From Zerene cesonia (taxonomy: Eukaryota; Arthropoda; Insecta; Lepidoptera; Pieridae): a DNA stretch of 64,000 nucleotides. Position numbers and translations under genes: made by a program. Shown piece by piece: positions 23,263 through 34,230 of this stretch. Position 1 is the stretch's first letter. Each line of letters begins with the position of its first letter. The DNA lies in NCBI RefSeq assembly GCF_012273895.1, contig NC_052117.1:4968406-5032405 (forward strand). Direction: 5' to 3'. Under the pieces are notes generated by a model. That model was not told where the DNA came from, ran no database searches, and saw nothing but the letters and a program-made list of their open reading frames with translations.

Positions 23263-24546
23263 ATATAAATTACCTACCTACTTACTGTCTGTTAATTTTG
23301 TGAATCCATTGTAGAATAATTTAACTGAATGATAATTATCTAGCACTCATAAAACAAAACTTTAATAGCATAATTTATTTTGCCATCATATGTTCACAGT
23401 ACTTACATGAAATTAAACATATTATACACAACACATTGCAAAATTGTTCCGTAAAAGTCAGACCGAAAAACTTGTAAACAATAGAGAATCGATCTTTCCA
23501 TTTGCCACATAAAAAAGAAGTTGCAATAACCCACTTACCGGTTTGCTGTGATTTACTCAAAACTAGGATAAAAGATATGAAAGAATTACCAAGAATCCTG
23601 AGCACTCGTTAACTCGCTTGTCCCATGTCGCTTACAGTACGTGGCTAAACAAAATGTAATTTTCTCCCAAGCGCCCTCTTACGTGACCCGGCAGAGATAT
23701 AACGCTTCTATTAAATTATATTCAACCTTTATAAGTAACCGCTAGGACATGTCCGAAAAATTAACGACTCTAAACGCTAAACACATTACCGAATCGCCGA
23801 ATAATTTCATTTTATCTTTAAGAACACAGCTGTCATGTCCGTTCCTTATCAGTTATTTATGTTCGTTTCATAAATTCATTAAATGTATTTTTGAATTTTA
23901 TAATAAGCTTTTATTGAAAAACGTGTCTTCGCTTAAAATTACAAAATTAAGTCTTTCAACAGATTTTTTAATTCATGGACTCAAATAAATAAACAAACCG
24001 CAAGTTTGCAACAGTGATGTCTGATTATTTTCTTTAAACATTTAAATACTAGAAACCAAGTAAGTATTTTAGTAGGTATTTGTTGCAAAATGCATTAATC
24101 CTAGTCATATACTCAATTAAAATATTACTTTAATCACGGCATATTTTATGTCATCGATGTCTATGTCGTTAAATCAAAATATTTAATAGAAAGTAAATTA
24201 CTTAACAAAGTGTATATTCGTCAATTCCGCTCATCACTTTGTCTTTTTAATCTGGGTAACTTAAGTAAGTTAGTGAAGAGTAAAGACTTTCCAAGTCTTG
24301 TACAAAATCGATAATTTAACTTAGTGAAAGTTTCACTTCTTATAGTTTAAGTCGGTCGTAATTATAGTGAGTTCCCGTGAGAAAATTCTTTCACGTTTAG
24401 AAGTTTCTTTAAATAGTTTTATGATTAAATGAAAATTTTAACAAATTCAAACATCAACTAAACTTCTTTTCCGACGAACCTAAAAACAGTAGTCGGTCCT
24501 GCGCAACGTACCTTTACTGTTTTTAAGTGCTATCATAAGGATTCTT
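23263..24546. other. Non-coding stretch, nothing recognised
   Basis: Unique AT-rich sequence. Two open frames near 23.4-24.0 kb (76 and 79 codons) have no recognisable features. Confidence 0.4.
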
Positions 24547-24710
24547 TTTTATGTCATAGCGGGCAACTGAGCTGGTGGTTCACTTGATGGTAAGCTATCA
24601 CCACCGCTCATCAACATTCGTAGAAGTAGTGCCTTTGCGAATACGCTGCCCGCTTTTGAGAAGCAAGGTTTAAGGAAAAGATTGTAAGGATTGAAGGTGA
24701 GAAAAAGTAA
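24547..24710 (-). mobile_element. Family S repeat, 5'-truncated, minus strand
   Basis: The minus strand ends in GCTTACCATCAAGTGAACCA, CCAGCTCAGTTGCCCGCTAT and GACATAAAAAA, the best preserved 3' end of this family in the window. The other side stops in the pyrimidine-rich block near 24710, so the TGTGGGA head and the GACCGGCGTGAAA block are absent. This is the pattern of a truncated retroposed copy. Confidence 0.7.
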
Positions 24711-25324
24711 ACAGGTCTGCGGTTACCAAATTTCATAAAAATAAAAAATTTTATACCTCTTTAATTAAAGTGGTAATTAAAAAAAGCTCTTTCTTTTAAA
24801 AATTAACTGGTTTTATTCAATCTGCGATTTTATCTTATAAAATTTGCAAAGGACTAGCCGACGAAGGCTTAAATCTCATAAATGCTCTCAAAATGCGTCT
24901 CTAACATCGCTACAATCAAAGCTTATGCATAAATTTGAATTTTCAATTAAGAATCTCAGAAGGAAATTTTATTAGACGTAAAGAGAAACCTTTGGTCTCT
25001 TTAGACGAAATACGGAGGTATTAAGGGACACGAATGAAGCAGGAGAGGCCTTTATTTTAATGCGTTAGAAAATACACCACGAGCATTGTTTTCCTACATA
25101 TAACATTGTAACTGTAATATTGTTTGTTGTAATGATAATACTGATGATAATACAATACAAATATAAATAAATAAACGAAATTAAAGTATTAATGTTAAAT
25201 TTATGTGCTATAAATAAAGAATATACAACTTAAATGATTTATCAAGTGCTGGAAAATATTTCAAATAGGAAGGACATATAACAAACAAACTGAGATTAAT
25301 TTAAGTTAATACGTCAAATTTGGG

Positions 25325-25500
25325 GGTTACATTATAATGACGTAACCCGAGCCGATTCATAGCCGTCTCTGTTCCCGAGGCTGCACCCCAAAACGCTTGA
25401 AAGGCGTTCGCAAGATATCTTAAATGAGTTTCGTTATCTCTGTAAAAGAAAATGGGATTAATAGTTAACAGAGATACCCTCAGGCGCTAAACATCCAATT
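25325..25500. promoter_or_regulatory. Possible cis-regulatory island
   Basis: A non-repetitive GC-richer block in AT-rich surroundings. It carries a GGGATTA site (bicoid/Otx-type) near 25453, several GATA-like cores (GATATC, TTATCTC, AGATACC) and a CGTAACCCGAGCC stretch. It has no open frame or transposon end. The suggestion rests on composition and short motifs only, so confidence is low. Confidence 0.15.
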
Positions 25501-28500
25501 TAACACTTAAAATAGCACCCAAGTACGTGTTTTTCTTCGACTTTATTATATTCCTAATAATGATTGTGATTTTATTAATGTTCCTTATTAATTCAATTGA
25601 TCCCACAAGAGACTATTGTATTAATTAAGACGAACTTTCAAGAATATTGTCATCATCTGTATTTACTTATGCAGTTGATAATTATGTTTCTAGAAGCACT
25701 CGCATTCGCTATATTTTCGTTCATTAATTACTTCAAAACTGATATGGATGTTCATAATAAAAGATTTGGGAAGGATCTTACATAAATAAAATACTTAATG
25801 AAATGCAAATATTTTTTATCTCCAGCAAACAATATACTATAAAAGCTCTAATACGCAGTATACAAATCGTAAAATTATATTGTTTACTCCTTATAAACAA
25901 ACAGAAGCCTTATTCGAGATAACCATTTCTGAATTCCCGGATCCCCTTTTAGGCCTCAGGCAGACTTATTACTCTTAATATCTCATTTAACGATTATTTT
26001 TGCAGCAAAGTTATCGCATTTTGTGTTTATTTGCTGAGATCGATTCATTTTATGAGTTTATCTCAATTTGCAGAAGATGATTTTCTTCTGGTTAATATTA
26101 AATGGTATTTATTCAAGTATCGTTTTATGGATTTTATTGAGTACATGCAATTCCAATAAAATTTAAATCCTTTCTTGGTAATGTAAATAGAACTAACAAA
26201 GAAATTTGCAATGACCTTTCTGTCTTTCACTAAGATCTACGTAAACACTAAACAACCGCAAGTAAACTGCGGACCTGCCATCAGCGGATAAGTGTTGGAC
26301 ATATCAATGATTCTTATGTCCAAACTTCAGAGGTTTTATGCAAAGGAGTGAAGTCTATAAAGCGACCATAAAGGGTCCGCGCACGAAGAATGCAAAGTGA
26401 GCATACCGTAAACTCTGTTGGCGTCTTCGTGGTGTCCTTTACGATATATTTATATTCATGGCACTATCTCGAACGCGTAAAATTTCGGGCAATGGCGATT
26501 CAGAAGCGGGCATATGTAATTTTGTTTGAATAAGTAAAGAGGGAAGGACAAAGGCTATTTGATCATTCTTCTGTCTCAACTCCAGTAAGGATAAATAAAG
26601 CCTGACTATTTATGCGTTGTATCATAAACGGATTTAGGAGGGTTATGCGATTATTGATTTTCCCCGGCGAAGCTTTTCAAACAAAACACGGGGATAACGT
26701 TTTCAATTTTTTATTCAAATTTAAACGTTGTTAAGCAACGAAATTGTTAACTTTTGATATTTATTCGCGATATCAATAATTTCGTACTACAAAAATCGTT
26801 TTTTAAGTGGGATTGAGCATGCTTCAGTGTCTATGGAAAGGTTAGAGCTATTTTAGTTCAATGATAACATTTAACATCGACAATTATTTTAATACCTACC
26901 TTATATAATTAAAGTTGTAGGTAAGTCACCTATTAGTGCGTTCAGTTAGTAACGAACACAACAAAAAACCAAAGTTCTCGTATAAAATAAATAAGCATTA
27001 GTATACAATCACACAAAAGGTTTGAACTAAAGGAAATATCAATACTTTGAAGAAAATTCAAAAACGAAATATGCAAGTTAAATAATCAAGCCAATTTTCG
27101 TTTTGTCCGCTCGGGCATTACCAACACGGCAGCCGTCGTCTGGGAAAGACTATAAAGTACGTTTAGAATCTATTAAAACTGTTTTATTAAACTACGTAGC
27201 AAACGTAAATTTAGCTTAATTAAAGTTCGGATGACAATGTATAATATATGAGAAAGTTGTTGTCGTAAATACAATAATTTGCTCTTATATATATTACAAT
27301 CACGTAATATTTTTATTTTTAATTCCTCTATAGGTTATTATTTCAAATGCACACAAAATTTGAAACGATAGAACAAAAGACAATGTTTATACATATAAAG
27401 TGGTATTGAATTGAGCTGATTTCAAACCCTAGCTGAAAGAAAATCAGAATTTGATACGATTATCATAACCAAATACATATTTTCGTCATAAAAGTAAATA
27501 TGATATCATCATAGTGTCAAATGGACATTTGTACATAAAAGTAGAATTCAAATACCACTCATGGGAGCCGTTGTCTCCGTTTTACATTTTAACACCTGAG
27601 CTGAGTAAGAACTCGGCTAATTTGTTGAAAAAAGTAATTTCGGCCAGTTTACGAGTGGTCAGTTTATCACCCTTTTTATTGTTTGAAAGTTGAGCGGTTT
27701 TTGTAATAAAAAATTGGGTTCTTTCGCTATATCTTTCGGTGCCATGGAATTAATGGCTGGGTTTCAGCACCTGCGTTTTATGTCGAAGTACTATTGGTAA
27801 TATATTGCTGAGTGACAATATCGTTTGTGCAAAACAAAGCTTTTCATCATGGATGATGTTTTCCCAATATCACACACCAATCGAATAGTGATTTTCATTA
27901 CGTGACAAATTCAATTTCAAAATTTTATACCAGAAATGATTCATCTGATTTTTCTCTTCCTTGATAAAAATATATATGAATGTGAAATGTTATAAACGTT
28001 GTAAAATTTAAATAACATTCAATTTAGCGAAATAATGTGAGAAAGTATTTTCAATACACAAAAATTTTTATTAAAAATTATTGTGTTCACGCACTTTGTC
28101 ATAACCATAATTGATGACAGTTGTTATGTGGGTTGAAATAGGTATATGTTATTTTTAAAATATTTTATTACAATCAGTTATTTCATCACTAAATTAAATA
28201 CGTAATTTTTTTTAGCCCGGTTTGATATGTTAAACTAGTTTTTTATGCAAAACTTTGAAATAAAATGAAACAAAAACTATGTAATACAATCTATTACAAT
28301 GTAATTGCATTAGCGAGGTACCTCTGAATATATTGCTTCAAGTTTCTAATTAATAGGGACGAAGATCTTGCAATAAAATGGGCTTAATTAAAGATGCAGC
28401 GCCAATGAGTAAATCGTAGGGGTCGGGCGCTGAGAAAATGTACGGGAAATAAACATACTTTATTCGCTACATTTTCGTTAACTTTGCACAATTTTTCAAG

Positions 28501-29825
28501 TAAAACTTACATCAACTGTTTTAATTCTTGGCCATAGTTTTCATTTAATATAACTTTATAAGAATTATTTATACCCATAAGGCTTATGAACCATCATATA
28601 AAGCAAAGTCGTTTTAGCTATTCCACTAATAAAACAAGAATAACTAAACGGAAGTTTATTTAAATTTTAGATTTAATTTTTTAAAATTTATACATAACGT
28701 CTACACGGGCGAAGCCGGGACGAACTGGTATGATGCAATAAAAATGATACCGATGTATGATAGTCATACTAGGAGATGTTTTTTGTTCAAAACATTTCTG
28801 GATTTTCCTCTCTCGTAATAATTAAACAGACAGAAGACATAATAGAAAAATATATCAGTTATAAGACTAACAGCTCTTATAATATATTAACTACAAAACT
28901 ACGCTATCCCTGGAATTCTGACTTCTTGGCTCTCAAATGCGTTTAAATTTTGTTCAGCCTTCTATAACCTCAAGAGAACCAATAAGATAGAACATGGAAG
29001 CTACTTTATTTAAAAATGTACCTACTCCAACGTTATAAAAGAAAAATCTAAAGTCCACATTTACCAGTAAACAAAGTACAAGCCGTTGTATTGCATAATA
29101 AAAATGTTAAAAATTGCAAACGCGATTAAAAATGAAGAATGTATCACCCCGTAATCCAGAGTTTAGCGTTAAGCCTCTCATCCACAGAATTAAAATTTGC
29201 TATTCCCAACTGTAATGAAAATGCGACTGGACCACAAATTTTCAGCGTGCAAATGAAATCTTTTGCTAAATTGGTTAACCATTAATTTGTGAATTGTTTT
29301 TTGAGACTTGCTACAACGAGACATTATTTTAATTACCCAAATAAATACTCGTTATGAAAATAACTGAACATTTATTTTGTTCATAACGCAGCTGCTGATT
29401 ATAATCGTGTTAAATTCCGGATTGAAATTAATATCATGTTTGGATTTACGTAATGCCCTATTTATATTTAACGTAAGTACTTTAGATTGAGCAAAAAGCT
29501 TTTAATCTAATTTATTTCGAATTTCATACGGAATGCTTTAAGCGTTGATTTGGTTTTCAACCTTTACAGAAATTGCTGTCTGATTAGTAGTTAGTAGAAA
29601 TCCGAACTTTTATCACGGCAAATAAATTTTATAATTAAATATATATTTATAGCAGATATATGTACAACATGTTTCATGCGTTATATCAAAAATGAACTGT
29701 CAATTTGTTCTATATATATTGTCACTTAGTATCTGTATCTGGACCAACATTTTTTTAGTACCTAATATTAAAAATATTAACTAAGTAAATAGTTCAATAA
29801 CAAGAGAAACGTTTTAAATACAGTC

Positions 29826-30197
29826 ATGTTACTATCGTTTAATAGACGGGGTTGTAAGGGGCTCATAATTAGAGTAAAAGCGTTATATCCGCGACACTAT
29901 ACAACCTCAAAGAACCTTACAATAGGTAATGTGCTTACGCTCCTGCCTAGTACGCGTCATTACTTTGAGCGTGCTACAGAATTCGGAAGCTATGGAGACG
30001 CCTATCATTTGTTTTCACTAATAAATCAATTAAAGTTTCTCATTTTATGTCAACAGAAAAGCACAGTAGCTGTATGTATATCTATTTTGAAGCAACTACA
30101 ATACAAAATTTTGGATTATTCAATTGGGAATTTCGGAGGATTGAATGCCTATATTTCATACAGTAAGTGTTATATAATTTTATGCATTATTGGATGA
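29826..30197 (+). CDS. Longest open frame (123 codons), probably not a gene
   Basis: An ATG-initiated frame of 123 residues. The N-terminal half is basic (MLLSFNRRGCKGLIIRVKAL, then a segment with ATEFGSYGDAYHLFS) and the C-terminal end is hydrophobic (CYIILCIIG). I recognise no family. No repeat signature, promoter, splice context or polyadenylation logic ties it to a gene. In 64 kb of AT-rich DNA a frame of this size can occur by chance. It could also be one exon of something larger. Confidence 0.1.
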   Translation: MLLSFNRRGCKGLIIRVKALYPRHYTTSKNLTIGNVLTLLPSTRHYFERATEFGSYGDAYHLFSLINQLKFLILCQQKSTVAVCISILKQLQYKILDYSIGNFGGLNAYISYSKCYIILCIIG

Positions 30198-30439
30198 GTA
30201 TGAATAATGCAACCTAAAAAATTTAACGTACAAGGACTATAATTATTGCTATTACATACAAAACGCACAGAATTGTATATTTCACACAGAGAAGCGATCA
30301 TTACATCTCATGTCTCTCGTAAAAGCTTACCTAAATACCATAAAACTAGCTCTTGACGGAAACTATAAAAATGCATACATTTCTCAAAAGTTACCCTTTA
30401 TCTTCCCCAAAAGCTTTAAAGTATGTTAGCGAGTTCACA

Positions 30440-30740
30440 CAATGTTTTGGCGAAATCCTGACCTTAAAAGTGGCGATATAATCTCAATGCATTTTCAACC
30501 CTCTTAAGCTATCACCATGCGACTGTATCTATGTACCTACATGGGGCGCCCTCGGGCGAGATAAAATACATTTAGATAAATGGAAGAGGCGCCTCTACTC
30601 GGGTACTCTCGCTAAACGACAGTCTTAATTTTCCCAAAGTAATAATTAAGAGTGAAGCCTCGGAGGGAGCAGCACTGGCCGAGGAAACTGCTGTTAAATT
30701 TTTAAACACCTTTAAGTACGGAGGCTGATACAAAAGTTAA
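30440..30740. promoter_or_regulatory. Possible regulatory island with GGCGCC palindromes
   Basis: GC content is about half in 30541-30600, against the AT-rich flanks. It contains GGCGCC twice, one of them within the perfect 12-bp palindrome AGAGGCGCCTCT at 30585-30596. It also holds a CCTCGG/CCGAGG inverted pair at 30658-30663 and 30679-30684. No open frame was found. It could be a regulatory element or an old transposon core. Confidence 0.18.
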
Positions 30741-31174
30741 TTATGTTAATAAATAAATGTCGCCTTTTTACGTCTATTTATGTATATAGAGTTAAGTGTT
30801 TTAATTAGATTTTCATCAGGGAAGTTTCTGGGAATTCATCTCCACGTTTAAGCAACATTTTCCATCGTATAAGTGTTATGTGTAGAGCATAAGCAAGATG
30901 AAAAAAAATTAAGTTAAGTATGAGATAAATGTGCTCACCTTTGAAGAGAATGAATAAGCACATCATTCCCGCAAGTTAAACGCTAAACGGTTAATACAAT
31001 TTACACGTTCTATTTACATTACAGGGATCTAGTGAGAAGCTTATATATGAAATAAAATTTTAGCATTTATTTGTATAACATTATTTTAATCAAAAAATTC
31101 CGTCTTCAATTGTCTGAACCAGATCTAACAGGGCCACTCGGAAGGAACCAGCATTCAAATTTTCAAATAAAAAA

Positions 31175-31340
31175 GAATCCTCTACCCCGTTTCCTTTTCC
31201 TTACCCATCCCAGTAGATTCCTTCTTTCTGGTCGTCGACCCTGTCATTAAATCTTACTCATTTAAAGCGGGCTGCGCATTCGCAGAGTCACTACCTCCGC
31301 GATTGTTCAACCATCAGTTCAGTTGCACGCTAAGACGTAT
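31175..31340 (+). mobile_element. Family S repeat, 5'-truncated
   Basis: It starts in the pyrimidine-rich block (CCCCGTTTCCTTTTCCTTAC) and continues TCCCAGTAGATTCCTTCTTT and GAGCGGGC-like AAAGCGGGCTGCGCATTCGC. It ends CCATCAGTTCAGTTGCACGC. The head of the family is missing. The 40 bases before it may be part of a different repeat (see 53226). Confidence 0.6.
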
Positions 31341-33651
31341 AATAATTAACATATATAAATATAACACTATTTTACAGAAGTCACTTTGTGGAATGTAACA
31401 TGCTATTTACTATTATAAAACTTATGCAATAATTCGATCTCGATAATAAACAGATCCATCAACTTAAAAGAAATGAGAAAACGGAAAAATGTAACACGTA
31501 TTTAGATAGATTTATCACCTAATACACTAGTATAAAGATAAATTTTACCCAAAAAGCTTACACCAAAATTTTATAGTGAGTAAAAGTAGACAGTGAAGTT
31601 GATGGACAGACGCTTTATGTGAAATGGTTCGAGTTGAACGTAGTTATTAATTCAGGGCGTCCGTAAAACTTTCGCCAAACAACTGCCTTCGTTTTTAAAT
31701 ATTTACAACAAGGAATTGAACTGATTACCTATTCATGTTTGTCTCAGTTTTATTTAATATTATGTGCTTTCTGTTAGAGGGTTTAGTAGAACGAAAATGG
31801 ACGTAAAGGCTTGCTTTAAATTTTTTATGATGAATATCGTAAATAAGAACAGTTTTTTTTTATTCTTACATACGTTCGGATATTAGCTAATTCACAATGA
31901 CCCGCAATAGAAAAAGTTTATATAAAACTGTTTTATAAATTACTACCTATTAAAGTAAATATACTTTTTGTCTACCTTTGCTATCATAACTTTGCTTAAT
32001 CTTCGATATATATATGGACTATAATAAAATGTTACTTATATTTATATTTAGTATGTTTTCTTTTTGTGTTTCCGGGTAAAATTAAGGTTACAGGAAATAC
32101 TTCTTTGAATATTTTCCTCGTTATCGTAACTGTAATTAACTCAGAAGATCTTAAGATAGCGAAAGGACTCTTAGGTAAAAATCTCGGCAACTGTGCTATA
32201 ATAATTTTACGTAATGTCTAAAAATTAACCTTAAAAAGCCTTCGTGGAAAGAAATGTAAAATACTTGATCTTATAATGAGATTAATTAGTAAGGTCCGTG
32301 CAATAGCATAAGTGATGTTATAATTGATTTCTCGAGTGATTATGTTATAAATTTGATCATTTTAGTGATGATTGATAGACATATATTTTAGCATTCTGCT
32401 AATGTTATTGGTCTTAACTAATGGTATTATGATTTTAATCTTGTTTGTTATGTTTTCTTATTTAATATATATTATATAAAGTAAGAATTAAATGTATTAA
32501 AATAAAATAAAAAAATACCAATAGTGTTTCAAAGATTCTTAAGCATAAAATAAAATTTATCTATTCTTATAAATAGTACACGTAACAGTCAAACAGGGTT
32601 ATTTATCAGCAGGCAGTTGAAGTTTAAATTAATTTATTTTAAAAGCCATGCGAGCATTCGAACATAGGAACAATCTAGAAGTGTATCAATTTGTAAGCCG
32701 AGATGCAGTAAAACAAAACGAAGCAATTTGTAGATTAGTAAGTGTGATAGCGAGAAAGGTCGACGGTAAATTGTCTGGTTTAATACATGTTGTACCCAAG
32801 ACATTTGTAAAGAGAACTACTTACTTTGTATTGATGGGGAGCTATTTGTACCTCCAACTGACATATATAGCCAGATAAACTCGCCCATGGTAAATATAAA
32901 CCTGACCATTCTATTGTGATTCTATTTAAAATTGAAATGCGTAAAAATTAACGTTTTCTTACAAAACTTAATTGATTTAAATGACTTAAAGATGAGTTTT
33001 ACAAATCTATCTATTAAATACGTTTATGCAAATTAATTAAATAAACTTTGTAAGTAATCATGATATCCAGATCTAACCTAGAGCAATATAGTTTTTAAGC
33101 CCAATGAATAGTGAATATACATCATTAATTTTGTTTCACCATTTAATTAAATCGCATCCGCGCTTAATAGTTTAATTTATCAGTGGTGTTAAAAGAGAAT
33201 AACCTGATTTCTATGCACCATTTCGGACCTTTTCGTCTATTTCGGGGATTAATAAACACGATCCGATTGTACAAAACACAATTACTGATAACGACATGGA
33301 ACAATGCTTAGTTTGAAGTAAATTCGACCACTGACAAACAATACGCTTTTATGTTGCGGTGCGAAATTTAGTTTTGATTGAAATCAACTTGGAAATCGAG
33401 TTTTCATTGGCATGCGAATGAAATTTTTAACTTGTTGTGTCGAATAGTATAACACCATTGAACGTGATAAATATAAAATGGAAGTTTACTGAGCTCATTG
33501 ATTTTATGTATAAAAAGGTTACTTAAATTTTCATAATAGTACATTTTAATAATAATTGACAAAGTTATTATTCATAACCATTACCTAGTTTAATAATTTG
33601 TCCCAACAATGAATATCTATGCAAAATGTCTGACTATTTTAATAATGAAAT
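31341..33651. other. Non-coding stretch, nothing recognised
   Basis: AT-rich unique sequence. A 76-codon frame at 32648 shows no protein features that I recognise. It ends at a TAA microsatellite. Confidence 0.4.
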
Positions 33652-33670
33652 ATAATAATAATAATAATAA
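33652..33670. repeat. TAA/ATA microsatellite
   Basis: About six ATA/TAA units directly abut the GC-rich block at 33671. They could be the tail of a minus-strand LINE copy or the target of a site-preferring element. Confidence 0.85.
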
Positions 33671-34230
33671 GCCCGCAGGGCACCTTGTGGCGAGGTGACG
33701 GGGAGTAGCGCCCCCGCGGTCCTTAGTTCTCCCGGGGGAGGTCCCTGTCCTCACCTCCGAACTGTCTCGGTGGCAGTTCGGAGTGAACAATGACGAGGTT
33801 CAGGATCCCCCCCCTCTGGCTTGCCTTAATTGGCCGTCCAGAGTGGAGATGCAAGAGCTATATGCTCGGGGGTGGAAGTGTCTAATGGCGTAATAGCGGG
33901 GAAACCCAATCCGGGCCTGCGGGCCCGCGATGGTGAAACCGGTGCTGCACCTCTCTACACCCCCAGCCAGTCAGCTGGTGTTGCCCCCTTGTTGCCATTT
34001 TAGGTAACTTTTTTGGGAGCCCATCGACCGAACTGGCAAGTCACCGTCTGCCACTATTTTTCAATTTTTCGAAGTTGAAAAGGCAGACGCCCATAGTTTC
34101 CCATAGACCCAACCTACCAATCCATCGAACAACCCTTTCCATAGCCCAGTTTTTTCCATGCCATTTTTTTGCAATAGTCGTACATCGGCCGCGGTTTGCC
34201 CAGGGCTGTATCTCTATAGTGCAGTCATCA
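33671..34230 (-). mobile_element. GC-rich, hairpin-rich block, probably LINE 3' untranslated region (minus strand)
   Basis: About 550 bases stand out from the AT-rich flanks by high GC and many perfect inverted repeats. CTCCGAACTG (33755-33764) pairs with CAGTTCGGAG (33774-33783). CGTCTGCC (34045-34052) pairs with GGCAGACG (34082-34089) around a second stem, TTTTCAA/TTGAAAA. All frames are closed. Read on the minus strand, the block ends GCCCTGCGGGC followed by a TTA-repeat, which is how some LINEs terminate, so I favour a 5'-truncated 3' untranslated region. A plus-strand 5' untranslated region next to a TAA target is the alternative. It looks little decayed, so it may be young. Confidence 0.5.

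Larger units (their letters stand above)
24711..31174. other. Long non-coding stretch with a Helitron scrap and candidate islands
   Basis: No gene could be supported. Around 28701-28730 CTACACGGGCGAAGCCGGGA looks like the GC-rich 3' part of a Helitron, ending in a worn terminus (CTGG for CTAG). The frame at 29826 and the GC-richer blocks at 25.3 and 30.5 kb are listed separately. At 31130-31172 a TTTTCAAATAAAAAAGAATC block recalls the dispersed repeat at 53226. Confidence 0.4.

Noticed and set aside
33692..33783. HDV-like self-cleaving ribozyme at the start of a LINE
   Set aside because: GAGGTGA/TCACCTC followed by a hairpin fits the outline, but I could not place a matching second helix or the catalytic C region. 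The minus-strand reading of the block as a 3' region is simpler.
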